Below the pieces are notes generated by a model. It was not told the origin of the DNA, did not search any database, and saw only the letters and a list, made by a program, of their open reading frames with translations. DNA of 64,000 nucleotides, from contig NZ_LR590470.1 in NCBI RefSeq assembly GCF_901472535.1, positions 930,001 to 994,000 on the forward strand, read 5' to 3'. A program made the translations under genes and the position numbers. Positions 28,615 to 38,787 of this stretch are shown here, piece after piece; the first letter of the stretch is position 1; every line of letters begins with the position of its first letter. This stretch comes from Sphingobacterium daejeonense. GTDB lineage: Bacteria; Bacteroidota; Bacteroidia; Sphingobacteriales; Sphingobacteriaceae.

Positions 28615-30954
28615 TTATGCTATTGGGTAGAAGTATTTTAACAAAATTTCGTCCAAAAAATTCTTTACATAGATATTTCCTGTTGACAACTCCTTTCCCA
28701 TTTCTACCAATTTTAAATAGGCGTCCGAACTTTTTACTTCAGTTGAATTTACATCTGGAATTGGAATTTCCTGAGAATACTTTCTCCCTAAATCATACCA
28801 GTTTCCACCAGATAATTGCTTTGAATAAATTGATAGTAACTTGTCAAAGAATGGGCTTGAAAAAAAAGCAACATAAAAATAAAAATCCGATTCTTCAAAT
28901 ATCTTTTTCGGTAGCCAAGCATTTCCATTTTCGACAATGAAATCTCCATTGGCATCAAAAGCGAACGAATCTGAATTACCAAACCTTGTCGAAACAAGTC
29001 TTGGCTCCTTTCTTAAAAGCCAAGCTCTATGTTCACTCAAGTACCACCAATTAAGGATGCTCTTTCTTGGTCTTGATGCTAAAGCATCTTTTGATTGCAG
29101 AAGTTTTTCATAAAAAACAGGAGCGCCTTCCTCAAATTCTGCTTCTGTCCTTAACGTTATTCCATTTCTATTGTAAGGATACCATATATAATTGGTCTTA
29201 ATTAAAATCCCGTTCTTAATGGCTTTATTATCGACAACTGGTCGGAAATATTTCCTTTCTTTTTCTGGTAAATCCTCGTATTCGGCTTTTGTTATCTTAA
29301 ATACTGGATTACTACCGGAGTTCACGCCTTGTTGTACGTCAAAGACATCCTTGACTTTAACTAATTTTTTCTCTAAAGTAAACCTTCGAAGTGTTTTTAA
29401 AAGCTCATTTTCGGCCAATGATATAGATTTCCAACTATCCTGAATTATTGGAAAGGTAATGGGTTGGAAGATACTATAATCTTTTTGATTTACTGTCAGT
29501 TGATTCGAGTAATACATTTTCCTCAAATCTCGCAGAGCATTTTGAGCGATGCTCTTTTCATTGCGAGTCCAAAGAATCGTTGGAATAATATCTACTTTCG
29601 GCCTATGTCCGACTATTATACTTACATCCGTTAAAGCATCTTCGAATACAAAATTTCCTAGCTTTCCAACTAACTTTAATGTTATTAATTCAATAGCACT
29701 ATTCCTTAAATTTTTGTAAGAGTCCAGAGTAAGTAATGATGAAGGTACTACACAGCCAATAACTCCATATTCACTCAAAAACTGAATGGCCTTATAAAAA
29801 AAAGCACTTGCTTGATTGGGCTTTCCAGAAAAATTAGCACCTAGCGTTTCTTTGACCGCATCTCTTGCATCTTTATTCCCTAACAATTCCCATGAAACAA
29901 ATGGCGGATTCATCAAAATTAGATCATATGTTTCAGTCCATTCTTCAACTAATGAATCAAGAACCAGACGGATATCGAATTCTAGTTTGTCTTTCCAGAT
30001 GGTTCGTTTTTCATAACCGAGTAAAAATTTAGAGGTATTAGTTGCAGTTTCTGAAGTGTCCCATCCCGTAATTTTAATTGTTCCACTGTATTTCAATTCT
30101 TTCAATTGTTTAAGCGCTTCAATCAAAAATTCAGAAGATCCACAAGCGGGGTCGAAAATTTTTATAATTGGCTTTTTTAAATCTAAATGCCGAATAGCAT
30201 TTTCAACTATTGTCCGCGCGAGATAAGGAGGAGTATAATGGATGCTGGAATATAAATTACTTTTTGTTCCAAGTTTCGTAGAAACACCACCAAATAAATC
30301 TCTTTGAGGGTTGAAGAATAGCACCTCTTTTTGAGCCTCCTGAAACAATACTCCAGCTGAATGTCTTATGATTAAATCTAGTTCCGGTTTAATATTTACA
30401 ATTCCTGTGCGAAGTTTTTCAGTAAAAAAATCAAATCCAGCCGGAATGTGAGCTGGCTTTACGTTCCATTTAGCTTCATTGAAATTAGCATAGTCGTCTT
30501 CTAAACTGGTTAGTAAAACAAAGAGTAAGTTTAATGCTTCAACAGGGTTGGTTTTTTCCAACGTTATATTTCGAAACTGTCTAAAAATGTCAATAATAAA
30601 GGGCACAACATCTCTCTCTGACTTAAAGCTTTTAGATAATAAGTAATCATAAAAGACATTGAAATTCTCAGCCACATGCTGTTGCGACACTATCTCTGGA
30701 GTAATCTTGCTTCGTTCCCAATTGAAGATTTTTACTTTGTCATTTTCTAACACAACAAAATTTTTCGTATTGCTAGACCAAGACCTGGAGTAGTAATGTT
30801 CAAGATCACTGTCGTCATTTACGGTTTGAAGACAAAAATCTCCGTATCCACCATTCAGCATGAGGAAATTTTCCTTATTTTTTGTTGGCTCAAGCTGTAT
30901 AGGCAAAAGCCCAAAATTCTGCTTCCAAATTGATATGTCAGAAAGGTCTCTCAT
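28615..30954 (-). CDS. N6-adenine DNA methyltransferase (Eco57I/type IIG-like)
   Basis: A 779-residue protein with a class I SAM-dependent methyltransferase core. SAM motif I is FDPACGSSEFLIEAL (Asp268 onward) and the catalytic motif is NPPF at residues 349-352. The N-terminal 230 residues are of unknown function. The C-terminal half (from about 520, DVFDVQQGVNSGSN) looks like a target-recognition domain as in type IIG and PglX-like enzymes. It should methylate adenine in a specific sequence. I see no clear PD-(D/E)xK nuclease motif, so whether it restricts is open. The 200-residue partner follows directly. Confidence 0.85.
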   Translation of the reverse strand: MRDLSDISIWKQNFGLLPIQLEPTKNKENFLMLNGGYGDFCLQTVNDDSDLEHYYSRSWSSNTKNFVVLENDKVKIFNWERSKITPEIVSQQHVAENFNVFYDYLLSKSFKSERDVVPFIIDIFRQFRNITLEKTNPVEALNLLFVLLTSLEDDYANFNEAKWNVKPAHIPAGFDFFTEKLRTGIVNIKPELDLIIRHSAGVLFQEAQKEVLFFNPQRDLFGGVSTKLGTKSNLYSSIHYTPPYLARTIVENAIRHLDLKKPIIKIFDPACGSSEFLIEALKQLKELKYSGTIKITGWDTSETATNTSKFLLGYEKRTIWKDKLEFDIRLVLDSLVEEWTETYDLILMNPPFVSWELLGNKDARDAVKETLGANFSGKPNQASAFFYKAIQFLSEYGVIGCVVPSSLLTLDSYKNLRNSAIELITLKLVGKLGNFVFEDALTDVSIIVGHRPKVDIIPTILWTRNEKSIAQNALRDLRKMYYSNQLTVNQKDYSIFQPITFPIIQDSWKSISLAENELLKTLRRFTLEKKLVKVKDVFDVQQGVNSGSNPVFKITKAEYEDLPEKERKYFRPVVDNKAIKNGILIKTNYIWYPYNRNGITLRTEAEFEEGAPVFYEKLLQSKDALASRPRKSILNWWYLSEHRAWLLRKEPRLVSTRFGNSDSFAFDANGDFIVENGNAWLPKKIFEESDFYFYVAFFSSPFFDKLLSIYSKQLSGGNWYDLGRKYSQEIPIPDVNSTEVKSSDAYLKLVEMGKELSTGNIYVKNFLDEILLKYFYPIA

Positions 30955-31134
30955 TCTAGCAAAAATGCATTTTTTATTTTAAAAATTGAACTTTAAAAAG
31001 TATAATCGAGAATTTTTTGCAGAGCATCCTTTCTAATTTATTGAAAGTTTTTGGAAATTCAGTATAACTCCCTTTTTCCGAATTGAACAAAGTAAATTCA
31101 TTGATTTTAAGTAACTTTGCCATTTATTCTTGAG

Positions 31135-31398
31135 TTAGGCCTTTTTGTACCTATATTCTTTCAACCTTCCCGCTAGTGTTGTTGGATCAAATTCAAAATG
31201 AAGATAACCAAGAAAATTTATGATTAGGGGGAAATAAATAGCCAAGAGTTTATTTCTATTATTTTCCCAGTTTGTAATGGTGTCTTCCGTTATACCAAAA
31301 ATCTCCACTAAATCCTTTTGACGTTGTCTTAGATGCATTCACTTTTCTCTAAAGCGTTCTCCAATGGAAACGGGGTTTGTAAGATAAGAAAAAGGCAT
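31135..31398 (-). pseudogene. XRE-like helix-turn-helix protein with an in-frame TGA
   Basis: From the ATG at 31396-31398 the frame reads MPFSYLTNPVSIGERFREK, then TGA, then MHLRQRQKDLVEIFGITEDT and FDPTTLAGRLKEYRYKK in the same frame. This is a well-known small XRE-type layout (about 88 residues) in which an arginine is usually found at the stop position. CGA to TGA is a single change. Re-initiation at the following ATG would give 67 residues lacking the first helix. It is read in the same direction as the methyltransferase, about 180 bases upstream, and may have regulated it. Confidence 0.7.
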
Positions 31399-31551
31399 TG
31401 ACCTTCCAATTCTTCCCTTATAACGCAAACAATGTAACGAATAGTATGTAGTTGCGTGGACATGTTATTTAAACATAAAAAAGCCAGCATCTTAGTCCGA
31501 AACGGGTAGGCAAATCTTAATTATTCAACCAAGTTTTTTGCATCTAAGATG

Positions 31552-31593
31552 GCTTCACAATCTTCTGCAAGGTTAGACTTTCCGCAACTCGAC
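31552..31593. repeat. Left copy of the 42-bp direct repeat bracketing the defence block
   Basis: This 42-bp sequence is 39/42 identical to 42886-42927 in the same orientation. The last 25 bases, beginning AAGGTTAGACTTTCC, are identical. Both copies are followed by a hairpin terminator and preceded by loosely alike sequence. They are candidates for attachment sites or for two copies of a gene end. No integrase gene is visible between them. Confidence 0.7.
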
Positions 31594-31599
31594 CTACTT

Positions 31600-31634
31600 A
31601 AGGAGATTTCATAAATTTGAAATCTCCTTTTTTT
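31600..31634 (+). terminator. Hairpin terminator beside the left repeat
   Basis: AGGAGATTT and AAATCTCCT pair around a 10-base loop and run into seven T. It lies immediately after the repeat, as a different hairpin does beside the right copy. Confidence 0.6.
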
Positions 31635-31999
31635 ATGCCAATAAGAATCTGTGAGCCAAAACTGTTAGTGTTGGGTCATTTATAGTTCGATATTTATGGG
31701 TGAAATCTGTAGGCTTTTGTTGAAGACTACCTTAAAACACACTCTACAATAGCATTAAGACCTTTTTTTTAAAAGTTCGATTTCTCCTGTGGGATGGGGT
31801 TGCAAAGCTGAACAATGAGTTTAGTAGCCAGTTTGGAAAGAAATGTGGTGGCTACTTTGGCAGAAATCTACACACTAAGAGCAGGTTATTCTTAGCACTT
31901 TGCTATGTCCAAAATTTCGGGCGGCCCTTACGGCAATAATTTTTAGAAAGTGAATTAAACTCCTGTCAAATTCAATCACACAGTATATTTTTAAATGAA

Positions 32000-32989
32000 T
32001 TATACATAGCATTTTTTGCTACTTGTCCTCAGGATTCCGGTTAAGAACTCTATCCAGCTCCTTCCCGAATACCTTTTAACATCCTCTGGGTTAGCGTAGG
32101 TTGTACTTACAGCGCTTTCATTTTCCCAATCTGTTGTGCCAAAAGCATACGTGCTAGATAAGGCGTACGGCTTGTACGTGCCTTTTAATAGTGCGATGAT
32201 GTCAAAGGCAAATTCCGAGAAGTAAGTTTCCGAGTGAGTTATTCTTGCTCTTAAATGGTACTTACCGACTTTTTTGCATTTGGAGTGCGCCCAAAAGAGC
32301 AGGGAGTTGCGCCATGGTTCTTCATCATCATACAGATACTCGAACAAGATCTTTCCACTGGAATATTTTTCGTGCGATTCTGGACGAAGGATGTAGCCGC
32401 CATAAAATCCCCTAAGGTCTGAACCATCTAAATAGGCATCGAGTGCTGCAAAATCCTTTTCATTGCTTTTGTGTAATTCAAAGAAAACAGTTGCACAAAA
32501 GAAAGTTTTGGGCAGGTAAAATCTATAGTCATGGACTGAAGGTTTAGGGATCCCCATCAACGGTCTCAATTTCCTCAAATGCTCGACAGCCTGTTTTACA
32601 CTTTTTTTATTGAATACGGACTTTACCTCGATTACCCCATACACGTATTCGACAGGGATGGCCAGTGATCTACCTGAATCGGAAGAGTCCGGATTTCCTT
32701 CGACCCAAAGAATAGGCGACTCCATCTGGTCATAAATGATTACATCATAATGCACCATGTTCTCTGAGTTAGGAATGCCCTGCGAGACAATATAGCCAGA
32801 GGTGACGCCATATCGCTTTGGTAGGAAGTTGGTGAGCCACCTGCGAAACTCAGCTTCGGCAACATTACCGTGTTCAGTCTGTACCGCTTTTTTACGACTC
32901 ATCTCACGCGCCCTATCGTATGCCGATAGCATTTCATCTCTTGCCATCAGGAACTGTTTCCAGCCTTGATTGGGAGTTTGTATATTCAT
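32000..32989 (-). CDS. DUF6602 domain protein, PD-(D/E)xK nuclease-like
   Basis: A 329-residue protein. Residues about 40-125 match DUF6602: HGNVAEAEFRRWLTNFLPKR, then YGVTSGYIVS, then DVIIYDQ and YGVIEVKSVF. The Asp of VIIYD and the E-x-K of IEVKS are the catalytic pattern of restriction-type PD-(D/E)xK folds. The C-terminal 200 residues are of unknown role. It is divergent from the HEPN-like gene at 33251 and is the first gene inside the repeat-bracketed block. A role as DNA nuclease in defence is inferred from the motif and the company it keeps. Confidence 0.75.
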   Translation of the reverse strand: MNIQTPNQGWKQFLMARDEMLSAYDRAREMSRKKAVQTEHGNVAEAEFRRWLTNFLPKRYGVTSGYIVSQGIPNSENMVHYDVIIYDQMESPILWVEGNPDSSDSGRSLAIPVEYVYGVIEVKSVFNKKSVKQAVEHLRKLRPLMGIPKPSVHDYRFYLPKTFFCATVFFELHKSNEKDFAALDAYLDGSDLRGFYGGYILRPESHEKYSSGKILFEYLYDDEEPWRNSLLFWAHSKCKKVGKYHLRARITHSETYFSEFAFDIIALLKGTYKPYALSSTYAFGTTDWENESAVSTTYANPEDVKRYSGRSWIEFLTGILRTSSKKCYV

Positions 32990-33250
32990 TGGAGGAATGT
33001 CTTTTGCCTTGAAATTTAACTTTACACGCTAATTTACAAAATCAGAATACAAAGTGCAGACTCTTGTTGTAGCTAATGGAAATTTTTATAATTACCTCAA
33101 TCTTAATTCAGCAGATTTATACAGTATATTAGAAGTCTGAAATAAAGAATGGCAGGATATACATGAACTTTGACACCTTTAAAACTTAGGGAGATAATCC
33201 GCAAAATGCTTTTGACACCTTTTACCGAGTAGGATTTATTAAAAAAATAT

Positions 33251-34218
33251 ATGTCATTTAAAATACTTGCGAGTATTCGCTTTCTGGAATTACAAGATCT
33301 CGACCTGATCGAGACACCAACCTTTAAGATTACCACTCATGATGCTGAAAAAGCAAAAGTCCTCGGTAGTGAATTTCAGAAATTCGCGCGGCTACGTGAC
33401 CTGAGATCTTATGATAAAAATGCAATGGCATATGCTGTTTATGAAAGCATTGATGATAACCCGATATTTCAGCAAGAGATGAATGAAGAATTAACACAAC
33501 TGTGCTGGCAGATGGAAATATTCCTATTGTTCCTGTGGTTTGTAAAAGATAATAGTATTAGCCTGGAGCAAGCATACGGCCAGTTTACTATTGTCAAATC
33601 AATAAACTGGTGGACGGGCAGAAATGTGTTTTCGACTTGTATTGGGGCAATTTGAGAATACTGCGTTCAATAAAGCTGAATTGAAGGACGCCTGTTGATT
33701 TGCTATTAAAATATACAGAGCATTGCACAAATAAGAACTCGGAGAGCCAAAAGGAGAAGTCGGTACATAAAAAAACGATGCTGAGTGGTGAATTTCAGTC
33801 GGGAGTTGATCCCTACAAAATTGAGAATAGGATTGAAAAGGCGATGTCCTTTTTGAGCAGCGCCAGGTCCACACCTCATTTACCTCAGAAAATAACACAC
33901 TACATGGCCATACTTGAATGCTTGTTCTCTACAGATGGCAATGAGATCATTCACAAGGTCTCGGAAAGAACCGCCTTTTATTTGGAAGGCACTACAACGG
34001 AGCGCATAGCAATTTATATGGCTGTTAAGAATGCATATAACATAAGGTACAAGTTTGTACATGGAGATAAACCTCCCAAAACGCACGAACAATTATGTGT
34101 CATTGCAACCGAGGTTGATGCAATAATAAGGCGCGTTCTAAAAAAACTAATTCTCAACGACCATATAACTTTCTTACAAAAAGATCTGAACCAATATTTC
34201 AACAAGCTGATTTTCTAA
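33251..34218 (+). pseudogene. Apea-like HEPN protein, frameshifted
   Basis: Frames from 33251 and 33700 join to one protein of about 322 residues. The joined middle reads NKLVDGQKCVFDLYWGNLRI after a shift near 33600, and another shift lies near 33690. The C-terminal domain has KITHYMAILECLFSTDGNEI and the motif RYKFVHG (R-x4-H at 34045-34062), the catalytic pattern of HEPN RNases and of Apea-like proteins. HEPN proteins in defence loci usually cut RNA to stop infected cells. It is divergent from the DUF6602 gene. Confidence 0.65.
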
Positions 34219-34407
34219 TACTTGATGGTTCATTGTGCACCTTGTTGAGCTTTTGGTATCTGTCGCTTAGCACTAAATGTGGTCAAAAGTCGGAAAATGA
34301 TGTTGATTTATCCACTCATGTTAACGTATGGATAAGAATATATCACTATATTGGATGGTTGCTTAGGCTCTACTGGTCTTTAGGCAATAAACTTAAATTT
34401 TGTCAAA

Positions 34408-35148
34408 ATGAATTTCGGAAAAGCTTATTCGATTACGCTTAAATTTTACTTTGCTCATTATAAAAACTTCTTGGATTTTATTGAAGGATATATTAAAAGT
34501 AATGTTGAATCCTTTGATACAGCTAATCCCATAGATGAGTCATTGGCAAAAGAAAATCCCGAGTATTACTATTCTCTGGTGGACGATATTTCTGAAAAAT
34601 GGTGGCAGCACAGCCGTGATTTCCCAAGTGAGTTCAGGACAACTTTTTTAGCACAGGTATTCAGTGGAATCGATGCACATCTAAATATTATTTGCGCAAA
34701 ATTTCACAGCATACATTTGCCACCTAAAGAGATGAGGTCGATGAAAGGCAGTGAATGGTCTCAGAAGGGAAAGTATCTTAAAAAATTTGCTTCTGTTGAT
34801 TTCACCACAATTCAAAAAGAATGGGATCTATTGGAGCAAATTAGGCAGATTCGTAACCTAGTCATTCATCACCATTCAAGTGTTTCGGCCAATGATAAGG
34901 ATTGGTCGTCTGTTAAAACCTTCATAAAAAAGAATTCAAACTATATCATTTTTAAAGATGATATCGAAGAGCTCGATGAGACCGGAAAATTGATTTATGA
35001 AGTATATCCCAATCATCGCTTCGACTTTCTGATACCTACTTCAGATCTCAATCATTTATTATTATTAACTGCTGAAAATTTCTTCAATAAACTTCTCCCC
35101 TCAGATATCATTCGAAAAGTGAATCTAAGACAATGCAAATATATATAA
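34408..35148 (+). CDS. HEPN-like protein at the head of the AAA-HNH operon
   Basis: A 246-residue, mainly helical protein. The segment IRQIRNLVIHHHSSVS carries R149-x4-H154, the HEPN RNase motif, in a helix-rich context (SGIDAHLNIICAKFHSIHLP before it). The C-terminal third has no known domain. The frame is intact. It ends 14 bases before the AAA ATPase gene, so HEPN, ATPase and HNH are probably one operon. HEPN identity is moderate since R-x4-H alone is short. The position strengthens it. Confidence 0.6.
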   Translation: MNFGKAYSITLKFYFAHYKNFLDFIEGYIKSNVESFDTANPIDESLAKENPEYYYSLVDDISEKWWQHSRDFPSEFRTTFLAQVFSGIDAHLNIICAKFHSIHLPPKEMRSMKGSEWSQKGKYLKKFASVDFTTIQKEWDLLEQIRQIRNLVIHHHSSVSANDKDWSSVKTFIKKNSNYIIFKDDIEELDETGKLIYEVYPNHRFDFLIPTSDLNHLLLLTAENFFNKLLPSDIIRKVNLRQCKYI

Positions 35149-35162
35149 CCTAAATAATTACA

Positions 35163-37453
35163 ATGGAATTCAAGCTATTAGCACTACAGTTAAACAAAGA
35201 AAATCAATATACAAAGAGACTAAAGATTGGAGTGTTATATAGATTTACCGAGGAATTCGAGTTTATATACGATCCGAAAGCTAAGAATAAAGGTAAACGG
35301 GCTCACGACTATCTGATCGAGATCCGTGATCGAATAACTTATCCCGAACGGTCTTTATGACCTGCATGATCATAAATCCATAAATCATGTAAACATTACG
35401 GCGATCCTAGGGAAAAACGGCGCTGGTAAGAGTACATTACTAGAGTTATTATACCTGCTTCTGTATTCCCTATCAGAAAGAAAAGAATTTTTGCAGGATC
35501 GAAGCAACAATTCCAGATTCATAGAGAAGAGGCATTTAGCAGACTATTACGAACAACAAAACAAGAAGATAGATGAGATACTTGAGGTTTCGCAAATGGA
35601 GCTTTTTTTATAAGTTAAATGATGAGTTCTGTCTCATCTCCAATTCTGGTAAACAGATCAATTTTTATGTATTAAGGTCTGGAAAATGGGAAATAGAAGA
35701 ATTTAAGCGCAATAAATTCTTTTACACTATTTGCGTGAATTATTCACTTCATGGGCTTAACAGCACAGGTGAGTACTTTTGGTTGAATGGTCTTTTTCAT
35801 AAAAATGACGGATATAAAACCCCTTTGGTCATTACTCCATGGAGAGACCAAGGTAATATTGATATTAATGTAGAGCTTCATCTTGCACAAACTAGGATAT
35901 TAGCAAACATCATAGGGGAATCATTTGAATCGGAGAATATTATAGATGACAAAGCTATCGCTGAACTGGAGTTCAAGCTCGTGCCGGATAATGTCGGTAA
36001 GATTGACTTTTTTACTTTAGCTTTTATTTACAGGAATACGAAGGAAATCACCAAAGTAGACCTGATCGATCTTTTTGAAAAACTGATAACAACATACGAC
36101 ACGGCGGTAAAACCTGATATAGAAGAGGTATTAAAATATCTAAAAGATGATCTTCGGAAAGAAAATTCTGAAAAGAATGAAAACCGATCACTGCTTTCGC
36201 AATTTGCATTTGACAATATGGATTCAGTAGATAATAAACTGATAAGATGCTTACTTGCAAAATATATTGTCTCCAAAGTGGTAAAAATATGCATGAAGTA
36301 TTCAGATTTCAGTGAGTTTTACGAGTTCTTGGTCGTATGAAGAAAATAATGTCGCCAATATCCTACTTATCAATAGCACATCTAAACTGATCCAGAAGCT
36401 CAAAACTGACCGAACCCCACGTCACACTAAAGTTGAAGCAGGCAATCAACGCATTTTTGTTCGACTATATGGGTAATGCCAATTGGATCATAGAACGTAA
36501 TCCAGCGAATCTGGACAGAGCAATTTTTAAGACTATACTGGATTTTTCGGATTTTAAACAGATAATTCGAGATGCTTATAGTAATTCAAAACAAAAGAAA
36601 AAAGTGGTATCTAACTTCATACCGACCGGGCTTTTCTGGCCGACAGTTATGATAGCCAGTGATAAAGGTAACTTCCCTTTGGGCATTTAAGTTCTGGCGA
36701 ACAGCAAATGGTGCATGCTATTCATTCTATTATCTATCATATCCTTAATCTTGATTCTCTGGACGAATCAAAACAGCCATACAACGCTGTCAACCTCGTA
36801 TTGGATGAAATAGAGCTATATTATCATCCTGAATACCAGCGGCTTTTTGTTAAAAAGTTACTGGAAAGTTTGGGTAGATTGAAGCTGAAAAGTGTCAGCG
36901 GATTCAATATCATATTCTCTACGCACTCGCCATTCATACTCTCCGATATTCCACATCGTAACGTCCTGAAATTACGAGATGGAGTTGCAGCTCCCTTCAA
37001 TGACGAAGCGAAGACCTTCGGATCTAACATTCATGAAATGCTTACGGACAGTTTCTTTCTTGACCAAAATCTTATAGGGGCGTTCGCAGAATCAAAGATA
37101 CAGGATTGCATTAAAGATTTGCGTTTGCTTGAGTTGGGAAGGGAAAAGACTCTGTTGGAGAGATCAAATCAAAATAATGAGAACACGACTCTTTATATCC
37201 CGCATAAATGAAGATATCAACAAACTGACTGGGAAGAAAAAGGGCTTCGATTACAAAGAAGCATATGATGCTGAGATCAGGAGCCAAAAGTTACTAAAGA
37301 CAATAAGTATTATAGGGGAGCCTGTCGTAAAATACAAATTATTGGAAATGTATGATGAAAGCCCTGATGATTGAAGACCGGATAAGAGCCAAGGCTAGGC
37401 GCGATATTCAGGAGATTATGGAAAGAACCGGAATAAGGAAGGAGGATTTTTAA
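35163..37453 (+). pseudogene. AAA/ABC-type ATPase, Septu PtuA-like, multiple frameshifts
   Basis: Several frames make one SMC/ABC-like ATPase of about 763 residues. The Walker A ILGKNGAGKST is at 35404-35436. The ABC signature LSSGEQQM is at 36687-36710. Walker B is NLVLDEIELYYHP, followed by the H-loop region IIFSTHSPFILSD. The insert between (about 35570-36650) is helical. The C-terminus ends ERTGIRKEDF at 37453, two bases before the HNH gene. The layout matches PtuA of the Septu anti-phage system, in which the ATPase works with the HNH nuclease PtuB. Shifts near 35350-35400, 35570, 36340-36430, 36690, 37140 and 37350 break it as sequenced. Confidence 0.75.
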
Positions 37454-37455
37454 CC

Positions 37456-38534
37456 ATGTTTCACCTTGATCTAAACGCAACTAACATTGCATCTGCAAAA
37501 GATATCCATTTCAACATGTTCAAGTGTTATGTGAATCGTCGCATCGGTAATCCGAGATGTACTCCGCCCATAGGTCATAAATGTACCATCTGTGATTCGA
37601 GGCTGAAATCTATCAACGTAAACCCAAGGATTACAACCTTTCTTACTAATCCTGTCAATCTCTCCGATATATTGATTGGAGATCCTATCAGTCTATTAGC
37701 GGTCGACACTCGTTTCTGGACGACGATTTTTCCGACGTACAATTATCAGAGCTGGCGCCCTATTTTAACAAAAAACATACCCACTCTAGTTATAATGGGC
37801 CACATCGTGCACAAGCTTTACAGGTCTTTGCTATTATAAAGGACCTCAACAAAGTGCTTGATTATGGATGGTTCACAGATAAGAAGAATAAGCATTACAA
37901 TGCCTACAACTTATCAGAATACCTGAATAGGGAAACATGTACCTACTGCAACCGGGCATACACATCGACAGTGGTCATTAAAGCGAATGGACAATGCATA
38001 ACAAGGCCAACATTGGATCATTGGTATCCGAAATCAGAATTTCCACTTCTTGCAGTTTCGTTCCAGAATCTTATCCCATCCTGCCATTCGTGTAATAGCT
38101 CAATTAAAGGGACTGTTCAACTAAACCTAACCGACCATATCCATCCTTATGTGGACAGCACGCAGAATGAGGACTTTCAATTTGGATATTTCTATTCCAC
38201 GGTCTTAAATAAATATCGGATTTTTGTGAAGGATACTCCTCAAAAAAGTTCAAAGTCTCGAGATACGCTCAAAGCAATGTTTATTGATGAGATTTACAAT
38301 ACGCACCATGCGGAACTCAGCGAAATACTAACCATAGAAAAGAATTACTCAAAATCTTACATCAAAAAGATGCACCTTCTTCTTGGACAAAAAATATCAA
38401 AAGAAGAGGTTTATCGTTTGCTTTTTGGTGTGTACTACGAAAACAAAGAATTTTATAAAAGACCGCTAAGTAAGTTTAAATATGACATATTGAAACAGCT
38501 CGGTATGCTTTCAGAGATGGAAGAGGGCATCTAA
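37456..38534 (+). pseudogene. HNH endonuclease, Septu PtuB-like, frameshifted
   Basis: A protein of about 360 residues in at least two frames. The second part (37854 onward, joined upstream through GRHSFLDDDFSDVQLSELAP) has CTYCNRAYTS, then PTLDHWYPKS and LIPSCHSCNSSIKG. This is an HNH core with two CxxC zinc pairs, as in PtuB/TIGR02646-type nucleases. It starts 2 bases after the ATPase stop, so translation is coupled. It should cut DNA, gated by the ATPase. An extra CTICD motif near the N-terminus is unusual and could be a second zinc site. The first 80 codons are uncertain because of the shift. Confidence 0.75.
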
Positions 38535-38787
38535 TTACTTCGTCAAGGATTCGGTATCTTGGACTTTCTCTGTTTTTTTGTAAGTTCTTTCAACAAGATA
38601 TAGAAGATCCATTATAATAAATGTTCCTTCGTTCTCAAAGCGTCTTAAAGACTTGTCAATAAGATACAATTAAACAGGTTTGTCAAAATTTAGTATATTT
38701 ATCAAAGTGAGGGGATGAAATTGAATCAGAGCATTTAATAAAATACTATTATAAAATAGTTGTAACTTAAGTATCAAAAGATAGATA

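Larger units (their letters stand above)
31399..31999. other. Intergenic stretch containing the left island repeat
   Basis: About 600 bases without a supported gene. It holds the first copy of a 42-bp direct repeat (31552-31593), a strong hairpin with T-tract just after it and the second copy of a 15-bp repeat (31772-31786). It separates the methyltransferase block from the DUF6602/HEPN/STAND block. Confidence 0.5.

Noticed and set aside
28491..28940. Rightward 149-residue frame opposite the methyltransferase end
   Set aside because: It overlaps the methyltransferase and its partner on the other strand and has no family resemblance.
31552..31593. Integron attC reading of the 42-bp repeat, because GTTAGAC fits the GTTRRRY core
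   Set aside because: The matching RYYYAAC partner is absent at the expected distance in the second copy, and conservation continues past the core. It is not an attC layout.
31552..31593. Repeat as the coding end of a duplicated gene (leftward reading SSCGKSNL)
   Set aside because: Two of the three differences change amino acids and no upstream coding sequence continues the frame with family likeness. Kept only as a possibility.
34233..34442. Short rightward frame between the two HEPN-like genes
   Set aside because: No motif, and it overlaps the start of the next gene in another frame. It is probably chance.
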